From NCBI GenBank assembly GCA_958295495.1, contig OY282352.1, positions 1,302,001 through 1,366,000 of the forward strand: 64,000 nt of DNA, read 5' to 3'. The stretch is from an uncultured Latescibacterota bacterium (GTDB lineage Bacteria > Latescibacterota > UBA2968 > UBA8231). The notes beneath the pieces are model-generated. The model was not told the origin of the DNA, did no database searches, and saw only the letters and a list, made by a program, of their open reading frames with translations. Both the position numbers and the translations under genes were made by a program. Within the stretch, counting starts at the first letter, position 1, and each line of letters begins with the position of its first letter. Positions 16,339 to 25,383 of the stretch are shown one piece after another.

Positions 16339-17652
16339 CTATACCAACGATGGCGACGGGGAGAGCCGCCCTTCTTTCTGGAGAATATCCCCGGCAATCG
16401 CGTAGGTCGTCCCGTGCATGGCAATGACGACGAGTCCGATTCCGGCCGCTAAATAGCCGCCGATGTACAAGTTGGGGACGTCAATCGACTCGTAGTTGTG
16501 GGCGTGGATCTGGACTTGATCGACTTGGAAGCGGTAGTTGTCGCGCATGGGCGTCAGGGTCAGCGGCGCCAAGCCCTGCAAGATTGAGTAGTCGGCTGTG
16601 CCGCCGATTTCCTTGATTACATGATCAACCTCCACCACTTGGTCCCCTTCGGGCGTTTGCAGCCCGACCCGTCCGTCCTCTGCAATCTGCGTCACATGGG
16701 TGTGATACAAGGTGTTGAGCCGGGGCGAGCGGCTTTCGAGGATTGCGGCCATGCGCTGGTAATAGGGTAGCCCGTGGCGGCTATAGCCAATCAGCCGCCA
16801 ATGGACCGCTGGCCCTTGGCGCATGGCGTAGTACACCTGCTTGCCGGCGTCGTGCAATTCGGTTGCTGCCCAATCGCCCGAGCGCCCGCCGCCTACTACC
16901 ATCACCCGCTCGCCGGGGAAGTCTGCGGGCTTGTCGTAGTGAGAAGTGACAAAAGGCCAATCCTCGCCTTCCACTCCGAGGGAGCGCAACCGACCGCGCT
17001 GGCCGGTTGCGAGGACCAAGTACTTACAGGTATAGCGCTGCTCAGTGCCCGTTTGCACGTGCCGACTGGTGAGTTGGAAGCCCCTTACGTGCGGCTCAAT
17101 CCGCTCAACCTCCTCAAAGGTGCGAATGCGCTCTGCCACCCCAAAGCGCTCGGGCACGCGGTGATAGTACTCGATCAGATCGGTCTTGAGGATCAGGGCG
17201 TTGACGTCTAAGGAGTGCCCGATTTCTGCGGCATGCTGCGCCAGCGGATAAAAGGCAAACTCCATCCACTGACCCGGCGACAGAGTCAGCAGGTTTTGCG
17301 GTGCTCGGTTCCACAACCCCCCGACCGGTTCGCGGCTGATGAGCAGCGCATCCAGCGGCTCGCCGCACCGAAAGTCCATGGCGACTTGGTCCAGTTCCTC
17401 AAAGAGCTGGCGCGGGTGGTGCAAGGTGCGAAATAGATCAACGGGCTTGATGCCGCTCTGCACGAGATGGCGCATATCCAGCCCCAACAGCGTGCGGTCG
17501 AACTGCTGCAAGTACCCGGCGAGAGGCGCGTAGCGTGCGGCAAACATGCGGCTGTTGCGGAAGAAAGGATGCCAGCCGCCCAAGACCACAGCCAACGGCA
17601 GGCCCGCCGGCCCGCCGCCGACGATGATGACAGTATGGTGTTCGGCGCTCAT
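16339..17652 (-). CDS. FAD/NAD(P)-binding oxidoreductase, OSGIN/flavin-monooxygenase-like
   Basis: 437 residues. Two Rossmann motifs are visible: VIIVGGGPAGLPLAVVLGG at ~8-26 (FAD) and VMVVGGGRSGDWAA at ~240-253 (NADPH). The segment after the first motif (HPFFRN...LDMRHLVQSG) lacks the usual Glu at the end of strand 2 and recalls the OSGIN/OKL38 group of flavoproteins; that assignment is tentative. The C-terminal VPNLYIGGYLAAGIG is the usual second FAD contact. Its ATG ends one base before the outer repeat of the CRISPR array, so it has no promoter region of its own. A GGGGAG inside that repeat, 12-13 bases upstream, is the only Shine-Dalgarno-like element. Confidence 0.75.
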   Translation of the reverse strand: MSAEHHTVIIVGGGPAGLPLAVVLGGWHPFFRNSRMFAARYAPLAGYLQQFDRTLLGLDMRHLVQSGIKPVDLFRTLHHPRQLFEELDQVAMDFRCGEPLDALLISREPVGGLWNRAPQNLLTLSPGQWMEFAFYPLAQHAAEIGHSLDVNALILKTDLIEYYHRVPERFGVAERIRTFEEVERIEPHVRGFQLTSRHVQTGTEQRYTCKYLVLATGQRGRLRSLGVEGEDWPFVTSHYDKPADFPGERVMVVGGGRSGDWAATELHDAGKQVYYAMRQGPAVHWRLIGYSRHGLPYYQRMAAILESRSPRLNTLYHTHVTQIAEDGRVGLQTPEGDQVVEVDHVIKEIGGTADYSILQGLAPLTLTPMRDNYRFQVDQVQIHAHNYESIDVPNLYIGGYLAAGIGLVVIAMHGTTYAIAGDILQKEGRLSPSPSLV

Positions 17653-17653
17653 T

Positions 17654-20600
17654 GTTTCAATCCGCTCCCCCCGCCGAAACGAGGGGAGACCTGGGTTGGA
17701 AAGGTAATGCTTCTCGATTTCGTGGTTTCAATCCGCTCCCCCCGCCGAAACGAGGGGAGACCTGTACCGGGATCGTTCCGATCCCTGGGCGACATGGAAG
17801 TTTCAATCCGCTCCCCCCGCCGAAACGAGGGGAGACAGGTAATGCTTCTCCCGCTCATGCACGTAGGGGAGTTTCAATCCGCTCCCCCCGCCGAAACGAG
17901 GGGAGACAAGCCTCGAAGTGGACCTCGTCCAACTCGTCCAAGTTTCAATCCGCTCCCCCCGCCGAAACGAGGGGAGACCTTGTGCCTTGAAAATCGCCGC
18001 GGCGGAATCCCAAGTTTCAATCCGCTCCCCCCGCCGAAACGAGGGGAGACGCACCGGCCCGAGATGGAGCATACGGTTCCGAGTGTTTCAATCCGCTCCC
18101 CCCGCCGAAACGAGGGGAGACAGTGAGGTCGTAAAGTTCGCGCATTAGATTACCTGTTTCAATCCGCTCCCCCCGCCGAAACGAGGGGAGACAAGTGAAA
18201 TTATATCAAGTTGTCTCGGGTAATCGGTTTCAATCCGCTCCCCCCGCCGAAACGAGGGGAGACCAGAGAGAAAGGTTCGGACGGGCGATAGGTTAAGGTT
18301 TCAATCCGCTCCCCCCGCCGAAACGAGGGGAGACGTCCTTCCTGCTGGCTATACCGATCGCGCCTTTGTGTTTCAATCCGCTCCCCCCGCCGAAACGAGG
18401 GGAGACATATGGTACTCGAAAGCTGGGCTACACACGACGAGTTTCAATCCGCTCCCCCCGCCGAAACGAGGGGAGACACGCTCTTTTTTATTTTTCTACA
18501 TAAAATCTATTGTTTCAATCCGCTCCCCCCGCCGAAACGAGGGGAGACCAGCTTAGGCTACACGTGCGACGTCGACGGCAAGGTTTCAATCCGCTCCCCC
18601 CGCCGAAACGAGGGGAGACATGATTTTGATTTATTATGCGACACCATTATCCACGGTTTCAATCCGCTCCCCCCGCCGAAACGAGGGGAGACTTTGTGAT
18701 CCACCGATCAATCAGCTCATTTTCCAGGTTTCAATCCGCTCCCCCCGCCGAAACGAGGGGAGACTTTGTGATCCACCGATCAATCAGCTCATTTTCCAGG
18801 TTTCAATCCGCTCCCCCCGCCGAAACGAGGGGAGACGCGCAGGTTATCGCCAACCATGCCAAGCGCAAGGTGTTTCAATCCGCTCCCCCCGCCGAAACGA
18901 GGGGAGACTGAAGCGGCGTTAGACGCCCTGTATAGTATACGCGTTTCAATCCGCTCCCCCCGCCGAAACGAGGGGAGACATTTGATGGGAGCATTAGAAA
19001 TGTCCGCCGTGATGTTTCAATCCGCTCCCCCCGCCGAAACGAGGGGAGACGCGGGCTCGATCATCCCGATTATATTGCTTGCGTTGTTTCAATCCGCTCC
19101 CCCCGCCGAAACGAGGGGAGACATATAAACTTGTGTCTCTCGGATACGCGGTAATCCTGTTTCAATCCGCTCCCCCCGCCGAAACGAGGGGAGACGATGT
19201 TGAATAGGACGCCTCACACCCCACGTTCAGTTTCAATCCGCTCCCCCCGCCGAAACGAGGGGAGACGGCTTTGCATACATAAACGATACGAACCAAGTGC
19301 AGTTTCAATCCGCTCCCCCCGCCGAAACGAGGGGAGACCTCGGTACCAAAGGGAAGCACAGCCCATAATAATAGTTTCAATCCGCTCCCCCCGCCGAAAC
19401 GAGGGGAGACAAGTTTTGCCCCATTGGGTTTCTCTAAGACTTCCAGTTTCAATCCGCTCCCCCCGCCGAAACGAGGGGAGACCGTGCAAGTTCGCGCTTT
19501 GGGTTCAGCAGGCTATGTTTCAATCCGCTCCCCCCGCCGAAACGAGGGGAGACTGTGCGAGGAATAAGAACGATCATAAGATTTAGAGTTTCAATCCGCT
19601 CCCCCCGCCGAAACGAGGGGAGACTCGACCTCGTGGACGAAGGGGAGACGGACGAGCGCGTTTCAATCCGCTCCCCCCGCCGAAACGAGGGGAGACAAGA
19701 AGCACGAGATCGTACAGGGAAGATAGCAGGGTTTCAATCCGCTCCCCCCGCCGAAACGAGGGGAGACACCATAGCAGCTTCGAGCTGGTAGAGGTCTGAT
19801 TGGTTTCAATCCGCTCCCCCCGCCGAAACGAGGGGAGACCGTCGCGGACGATCCGCAAGGCAGACCATTCCTTGTTTCAATCCGCTCCCCCCGCCGAAAC
19901 GAGGGGAGACAACAATTTTAAGGCTTCCAAATCTTGTTTACTTAGTTTCAATCCGCTCCCCCCGCCGAAACGAGGGGAGACGCCTTTGCGCTGAGGCTCA
20001 ACGCCGACCTCTATGAGTTTCAATCCGCTCCCCCCGCCGAAACGAGGGGAGACGCGTTGAGGCCGAACGGCCCAAGCATAATGCGCGATGTTTCAATCCG
20101 CTCCCCCCGCCGAAACGAGGGGAGACGCTGGAGCGCCGCGCGCGCCTCCAAGCGGAAGTAGTTTCAATCCGCTCCCCCCGCCGAAACGAGGGGAGACCCA
20201 AGATCGTGAGTTGGTCGATGGAGTCCAAAGAGTTTCAATCCGCTCCCCCCGCCGAAACGAGGGGAGACGGGTTGCGCGGCTGACCAGTATATGGAGTACC
20301 CCCGTTTCAATCCGCTCCCCCCGCCGAAACGAGGGGAGACTTCTTCAGAAATTCCGGGTTACCTGGAAAGCTCAAGTTTCAATCCGCTCCCCCCGCCGAA
20401 ACGAGGGGAGACATTAGAGAGGCGGGAAAGGACCATCCTAATATTAAGTTTCAATCCGCTCCCCCCGCCGAAACGAGGGGAGACAGTCAACCCGCCAGAT
20501 GATACCATTGACCGCAATGTTTCAATCCGCTCCCCCCGCCGAAACGAGGGGAGACTTTGTTATTTTCCTCTAAAAGGAGGTTTTTTTATGTTTCAATCCG

Positions 20601-22644
20601 CTCCCCCCGCCGAAACGAGGGGAGACATTTTTTCTTCGAGCCCCGGAAAGGGTCGATACGAGTTTCAATCCGCTCCCCCCGCCGAAACGAGGGGAGACAA
20701 ATCCAAAGATGGTCGATTTTTCCCCATCGTTCAGTTTCAATCCGCTCCCCCCGCCGAAACGAGGGGAGACGATGGGCGAAAATTGGTACGGCCGCTGACC
20801 AATGAGTTTCAATCCGCTCCCCCCGCCGAAACGAGGGGAGACCCGAGAGTTTGTTTACGCCGTGCAGATCCCGACTGAGTTTCAATCCGCTCCCCCCGCC
20901 GAAACGAGGGGAGACGTCGAACTAATTTGAAGGACATCATCCATACTAATCGTTTCAATCCGCTCCCCCCGCCGAAACGAGGGGAGACATATAGTCGCGG
21001 AAAGCAGTAGAACCACGCTCGAAGTTTCAATCCGCTCCCCCCGCCGAAACGAGGGGAGACCTCTACCGGGATCTAAAGGCGAGGCTCGCCGATGCGTTTC
21101 AATCCGCTCCCCCCGCCGAAACGAGGGGAGACTTTAGATGGTGCGATTGATTTCCCAGCTAGTTCGGTTTCAATCCGCTCCCCCCGCCGAAACGAGGGGA
21201 GACCGATTCGACCCTTTCGAAGCCGGCGCTGGTCACGCTGTTTCAATCCGCTCCCCCCGCCGAAACGAGGGGAGACACGGGCGTCGGCGGCTACGCTCGC
21301 CCTCCGCACACGGTTTCAATCCGCTCCCCCCGCCGAAACGAGGGGAGACACGAAACAGGTGGCCGTTCATAATCCAGTCACTATGTTTCAATCCGCTCCC
21401 CCCGCCGAAACGAGGGGAGACGCGAGCGACGCACCCGTTGTGCCACTGCTTCATCCGTTTCAATCCGCTCCCCCCGCCGAAACGAGGGGAGACCAGGTTC
21501 GTCCGGCATAGCAACGCGCCGTCGCTGCGTTTCAATCCGCTCCCCCCGCCGAAACGAGGGGAGACCACCAGCCCCTCGCTCGACGCCGGTGGGGCCCAAG
21601 AGTTTCAATCCGCTCCCCCCGCCGAAACGAGGGGAGACGCGTGGCCTTGCCATAGCATAATCCTTGTTACGTTGTTTCAATCCGCTCCCCCCGCCGAAAC
21701 GAGGGGAGACTCAAGGATGGGTTCGAGGAATGCAGCCGGTGTCTTGGTTTCAATCCGCTCCCCCCGCCGAAACGAGGGGAGACCTGTAAATACCCATCCT
21801 TTAGCACTATGGTTATGGGTTTCAATCCGCTCCCCCCGCCGAAACGAGGGGAGACACGACAGCGACATCATCAAAGGCGGCCAGATACTCGTTTCAATCC
21901 GCTCCCCCCGCCGAAACGAGGGGAGACAGGCGGCGCAGGCCGCTATGGATGCAACTATTGCAGTTTCAATCCGCTCCCCCCGCCGAAACGAGGGGAGACG
22001 CGTGGGGGGGCGACGAGAATATCCTCGGCTATAAGTTTCAATCCGCTCCCCCCGCCGAAACGAGGGGAGACGTATCTTGCGCTTGGCCGGCAAGCCTTTC
22101 TCGCAAGTTTCAATCCGCTCCCCCCGCCGAAACGAGGGGAGACACCGCGGCAAGTACGTTGACCTCGCTTCCCTGATAGTTTCAATCCGCTCCCCCCGCC
22201 GAAACGAGGGGAGACTTGGCGTAGCTATCTGGTTGGTGGTACTATGAACAGTTTCAATCCGCTCCCCCCGCCGAAACGAGGGGAGACGCGTGAACGACGG
22301 CGGTATGCCACCGCCATCCTTGTTTCAATCCGCTCCCCCCGCCGAAACGAGGGGAGACAGCGCAAGATACCGGGATTGAAATGATCCTCGAGGTTTCAAT
22401 CCGCTCCCCCCGCCGAAACGAGGGGAGACTCCCCTTCGAATACGAATGGGGCCGGTCGGCTAAGGTTTCAATCCGCTCCCCCCGCCGAAACGAGGGGAGA
22501 CGCCCGTCCTCGAGCACCTTTGGTAATAATTTCATGTTTCAATCCGCTCCCCCCGCCGAAACGAGGGGAGACCGGCCTACCCGTGGCGCGAAGGCCCTTT
22601 TATCGTTGTTTCAATCCGCTCCCCCCGCCGAAACGAGGGGAGAC
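17654..22644 (-). CRISPR. Type I-C CRISPR array, 70 repeats and 69 spacers
   Basis: A 37-bp repeat, on the plus strand beginning GTTTCAATCCGCTCCCCC and ending GAAACGAGGGGAGAC, occurs 70 times at a 71-73 bp pitch (one 75 bp). Spacers are 34-36 nt with one of 38 (17762-17799). All copies look identical. The minus-strand form starts GTCTCCCC and ends GGATTGAAAC, the handle expected for type I-C crRNAs, with an inner stem CTCCCC/GGGGAG. Transcription should therefore run leftward from the leader beside cas2. Spacers at 18693-18727 and 18765-18799 are identical. First repeat 17654-17690, last (leader-proximal) 22608-22644. Confidence 0.98.
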
Positions 22645-22824
22645 GCCGGTTACTGTAACCAGCGGAATACTAAAAGGTTACGTGAGTGGATGCGCGAACC
22701 TCCTTTCATCTGCATCCTACTGCCAAAGCGAGAGCATGTTCCTCGCTGTAAGTTATTGTTAGCCATAAAGTTACTAACAGCGCGAAAGCAAGCGCAAAAC
22801 GCCGTCACTCCACTTTCGCGCAAG
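22645..22824 (-). promoter_or_regulatory. CRISPR leader
   Basis: 180 bp without a gene between the cas2 stop and the leader-side repeat, the place expected for the array promoter and spacer-integration signals. Right next to the first repeat, 3 bases away, lies a perfect dyad GGTTACTGTAACC (22648-22660), with another GGTTAC at 22676-22681. Position next to the integration point suggests a role in anchoring Cas1-Cas2 or a host factor. I found no convincing -35/-10 pair by eye. Confidence 0.75.
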
Positions 22825-23115
22825 CTATAAGACCAGTGGTTCATTCAAGTCAACGGGTTCACCGAGCCCGTGATGCTCGGCCTTGTCTCTGGCGTCCTCG
22901 TCCAGATGATAAAACCTGAGAGAATCCTGCTTTGGATCAATTTCCTTCAGCAGACGACTCCTGAGCGCCGCCCATTCGGTTTTTCCCAACTGGCATTCAA
23001 AAAGCGATTTCTGCACTCGGACGCCGTAATCCTTACAGGCTCTTGCCACTTGGCGCAGCCGCCGTTGCCCAGCTCGGTCGGTCGTAGAAACGTCGTACGC
23101 GATCAGGATAAACAT
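22825..23115 (-). CDS. cas2: CRISPR-associated endonuclease Cas2 (type I-C)
   Basis: 96 residues, the standard Cas2 length. It begins MFILIAYDVSTTDRAGQRRL, with the conserved strand and Asp (Y-D-V), and has a ferredoxin-like pattern continuing GVRVQKSLFECQL and LRFYHLDEDARDK. Cas2 dimers bridge two Cas1 dimers in the spacer-integration complex. The start ATG shares a base with the cas1 stop (TAATG), so the longer open frame upstream is not used. It is the last cas gene, adjoining the leader. Confidence 0.96.
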   Translation of the reverse strand: MFILIAYDVSTTDRAGQRRLRQVARACKDYGVRVQKSLFECQLGKTEWAALRSRLLKEIDPKQDSLRFYHLDEDARDKAEHHGLGEPVDLNEPLVL

Positions 23116-24170
23116 TATTTTGGAATGAAGGGAATATAGTCGGGGATATCGCCGCGGACTTTGCGGGCCAATAACTTGGCTTGAATGCTGAAAACCTGCC
23201 CCAAACGGATATTTTGCTTGAACAGGGCGTGTTTTACTTCTGTTTGCTTGCGCCGTTGCCACGCTTGGATGACCTCTTTCCTGCCCCGTTCAGTGAATTC
23301 TACGGCCCCGCCCTCTCGTTCGCGAAAGTGCTTGGACTCAATCTGCCGTCGATTGATCAGGGTCAATGCCAGCCGCTCTGCCAAACAGGGCCGAAACTCT
23401 TCCATTAGATCTAAGGCGCAAGCCGGCCTCCCCGCCCGCGTTGCATGAAGCCAGCCGACATAAGCGTCCAATCCAGCGGTCGTCAATGCGGCCAGACAAT
23501 CGTGGCGGACCAGAGCATATATAAAGGAAAGAAGGCAGTTTATCCGATCCCGAGGCGGACGCCGCGAGCGAGTTATAAATCTGAAATCCTCTCGCTGTTG
23601 CTTGAGCATGCGTTGGAACACCGAGAAATACGCCTTGGCACCCAATCCCTCTAAGCCCCTGATCGGGTCGAGTGCCTCCCTAAGCCCGCAGTCTGGGGCA
23701 ACAGGTGGGGCATCGCCGAGTTGGCGGATCAGCCGGGCTAGTTCATCAGCCGCGTCCGCCAAGGCCGTGCGGTCGGCAACGCCCTCGGCTTCCCGGCCGG
23801 CCCGCAAGAGATTGGATCGTGCGTTTTGCAGCTTTCCAGCGACGAATTGCCGGGCAATGCGCGATGCCTCCTGCGGACTATCCGCCGCGGCATACTGCGC
23901 CCGGCGCAGCAAGTAGCGGGTGTCTCCGCTTCCCAAGACTTGCGCCAGCAGGTAGCCGTTCTCGGTATGGTAATGCACCGCCACCTGATGATCCCAACAC
24001 AAGGCCATGGCTGGCGGCGTAACTACGACCTGCCCAAAGGCGCAAATGCTTTCCAGATGGTGAATCGGCACGGTCAGGCGAGTTTGCTTTTCAATCTCGA
24101 CCCGCAGCGTCAAGTGATCCCTGTGTACTACGGTGCCCGGCGTCGTCAGGTAAAGAGTGTTTTGTTTCAA
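23115..24170 (-). CDS. cas1: CRISPR-associated integrase Cas1 (type I-C)
   Basis: 351 residues. The catalytic region is recognisable: Glu in IRGLEGLGAKAYF (~175), His in GWLHATRAGRPACALDLMEEFRP (shown only in part; His ~255), and the following Glu in DLMEEFRP. Together they bind the metal used for integrating prespacers. The start is TTG 24168-24170. Just upstream lies a CRISPR-repeat-like hairpin (24173-24208) that separates cas1 from cas4 in the operon. It overlaps cas2 by one base. Confidence 0.96.
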   Translation of the reverse strand: MKQNTLYLTTPGTVVHRDHLTLRVEIEKQTRLTVPIHHLESICAFGQVVVTPPAMALCWDHQVAVHYHTENGYLLAQVLGSGDTRYLLRRAQYAAADSPQEASRIARQFVAGKLQNARSNLLRAGREAEGVADRTALADAADELARLIRQLGDAPPVAPDCGLREALDPIRGLEGLGAKAYFSVFQRMLKQQREDFRFITRSRRPPRDRINCLLSFIYALVRHDCLAALTTAGLDAYVGWLHATRAGRPACALDLMEEFRPCLAERLALTLINRRQIESKHFREREGGAVEFTERGRKEVIQAWQRRKQTEVKHALFKQNIRLGQVFSIQAKLLARKVRGDIPDYIPFIPK

Positions 24171-24172
24171 TC

Positions 24173-24208
24173 GTTTTAATCCTTTCCCTTACCTAAGCAA
24201 GGGAAGAC
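24173..24208 (-). repeat. Solitary diverged CRISPR-like repeat between cas4 and cas1
   Basis: A 36-base element that, on the plus strand, begins GTTTTAATCC and ends AAGGGAAGAC, parallel to GTTTCAATCC...GAGGGGAGAC of the array repeat. The middle differs, but both halves of the stem have changed together: the array hairpin CTCCCC/GGGGAG is matched here by TTCCCTT/AAGGGAA with an 8-base loop. Orientation is the same as the array's transcription strand. It lies in the leader-side 5' region of cas1, two bases from its TTG start, within the 66-base cas4-cas1 gap. A Cas5c recognition site in the cas mRNA is a reasonable inference. Confidence 0.7.
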
Positions 24209-24236
24209 TTCGCTCGGCACGGAGAGCCGGACGATT

Positions 24237-24932
24237 CTAGTCGGTCGTATCGAATACTGCCCGATAGGCCCTCACCAGCGTGGGCGGAACACTGGTGATT
24301 TCGGGAAGGCAATGGTCGAAAAGCGAACACTCGGAACATTGGGGCTTATGGACGGCTTGTGGGACTGCTTCCTCTTCAATCAGCCGGTGCATGGCTTCAA
24401 TAGCTTGTTCGGTGAGGCGGCGCAAATCCTCGGTAAATTCCACCTCTCGGCGGCGCTTGCTGCTCGCATGAAAAATGGCTCCTTGGGGAATTTCCTGCCC
24501 AAACATCTCTTCGAGGCACAACGCTTGCGCGCAAAGCTGGGCGTCGTCGTTGTCGAATTTGCGGCGTTTGCCCTTTTTGTATTCAACTGGATAGACGCTT
24601 TCGACATTCTCCGGCAAATATCGAGATTTTTTTCGCTTGGAAGGGCGTTTGAATTTTACTTCAACAATATCGCATTTTCCAGAAAGCCCCAGCCTTTGGG
24701 ACCATATCGGCAATGCCCGAAGCATTTCTGTATCTGCCGCCTTCTCGTACCCTGGCAGATCGGCCTGCTCGTGGAATTGACTGCCGATCAGCGTGTGCTC
24801 GTTATCGGTAAAAGTGCCCTCGACATGGATCAAGGCCGCTCGGCGAGGGCAATAGAGGTATTGGTTGATAGCGGATAGCGGGAATCTCTCCCGCTCGCTA
24901 GTGCCTGCGGAATGGATGGGGTAGCGTTGCAA
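24237..24932 (-). CDS. cas4: CRISPR-associated exonuclease Cas4 (type I-C)
   Basis: 231 residues, RecB-type nuclease with an iron-sulphur cluster. Four Cys ligands are visible: Cys28 in YLYCPRRAAL and Cys199, Cys202, Cys208 in CSECSLFDHC. Nuclease residues are Asp88 (CDIVEVKF) and Glu117/Lys119 (YPVEYKKGK). Cas4 trims prespacers and enforces PAM choice with Cas1-Cas2. The start is TTG 24930-24932, since no ATG or GTG precedes the conserved LSAINQYLYCPR region. It lies 20 bases after the retropepsin gene in the same operon. Confidence 0.94.
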   Translation of the reverse strand: MQRYPIHSAGTSERERFPLSAINQYLYCPRRAALIHVEGTFTDNEHTLIGSQFHEQADLPGYEKAADTEMLRALPIWSQRLGLSGKCDIVEVKFKRPSKRKKSRYLPENVESVYPVEYKKGKRRKFDNDDAQLCAQALCLEEMFGQEIPQGAIFHASSKRRREVEFTEDLRRLTEQAIEAMHRLIEEEAVPQAVHKPQCSECSLFDHCLPEITSVPPTLVRAYRAVFDTTD

Positions 24933-24952
24933 ATTCTTTTCTCTGGCCTGAG

Positions 24953-25348
24953 TTATTGCCGGCGCGTCGTGTCTTTAGTCCCGCTGGCCTTCAACAGAAC
25001 AGCCGGCAGCCGCTTGAGTTTTTCGTTGCGCGGGTCCACCTCGAATCCGCCGGATTCCAAGGCGGTAACGCCAAGCAGCGGTTCAGACCCTTCTTCGCCG
25101 TACACGATGGTCCCGCCAACGACTTCTCCCTCGAACTCGATCTCGGCGATGGTGATGTCCAATGCGACAGACTGGCCATCAGCAAGCGTGTACTCGCGAC
25201 GGCCCCTCGGTTCAAGTCCAATCGCTTCGAGGCGTACCCTCGGTACGAGCGAGTCGAACGCGCCGGTATCGACGAGGAATTTGTCGGTCCAGCTTCGCTG
25301 CGGGTCCGCAGGATTGCGGATGGTTACATCGACATAGGTTGCGCCCAT
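24953..25348 (-). CDS. Retropepsin-like (clan AA) aspartic protease inside the cas operon
   Basis: 131 residues from ATG 25346-25348, chosen because GAGGAG lies 7 bases upstream; an in-frame GTG at 25387 overlaps the cas7 stop but is less well placed. The active-site motif is FLVDTGAFDSLVP with Asp27-Thr28-Gly29-Ala30. The matching hydrophobic-hydrophobic-Gly motif PLLGVTALES (Gly93) is 63 residues on, as in single-domain retropepsins that work as homodimers. It has no signal peptide or membrane helix, so it is cytoplasmic. It lies 35 bases after cas7 and 20 before cas4, on the same strand. Such proteins are not part of the standard I-C set; a chance insertion or a genuine CRISPR accessory are both possible. 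Confidence 0.85.
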   Translation of the reverse strand: MGATYVDVTIRNPADPQRSWTDKFLVDTGAFDSLVPRVRLEAIGLEPRGRREYTLADGQSVALDITIAEIEFEGEVVGGTIVYGEEGSEPLLGVTALESGGFEVDPRNEKLKRLPAVLLKASGTKDTTRRQ

Positions 25349-25383
25349 GTATAAACTCCTCTTCCTCTCATTTTGGCATCGGT

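Noticed and set aside
17653..22830. Many open frames with repeated peptides such as SIRSPRRNEGR across the array, on both strands.
   Set aside because: They are translations of the CRISPR repeat, whose length combined with the spacers leaves frames open; none has a start context or a family match.
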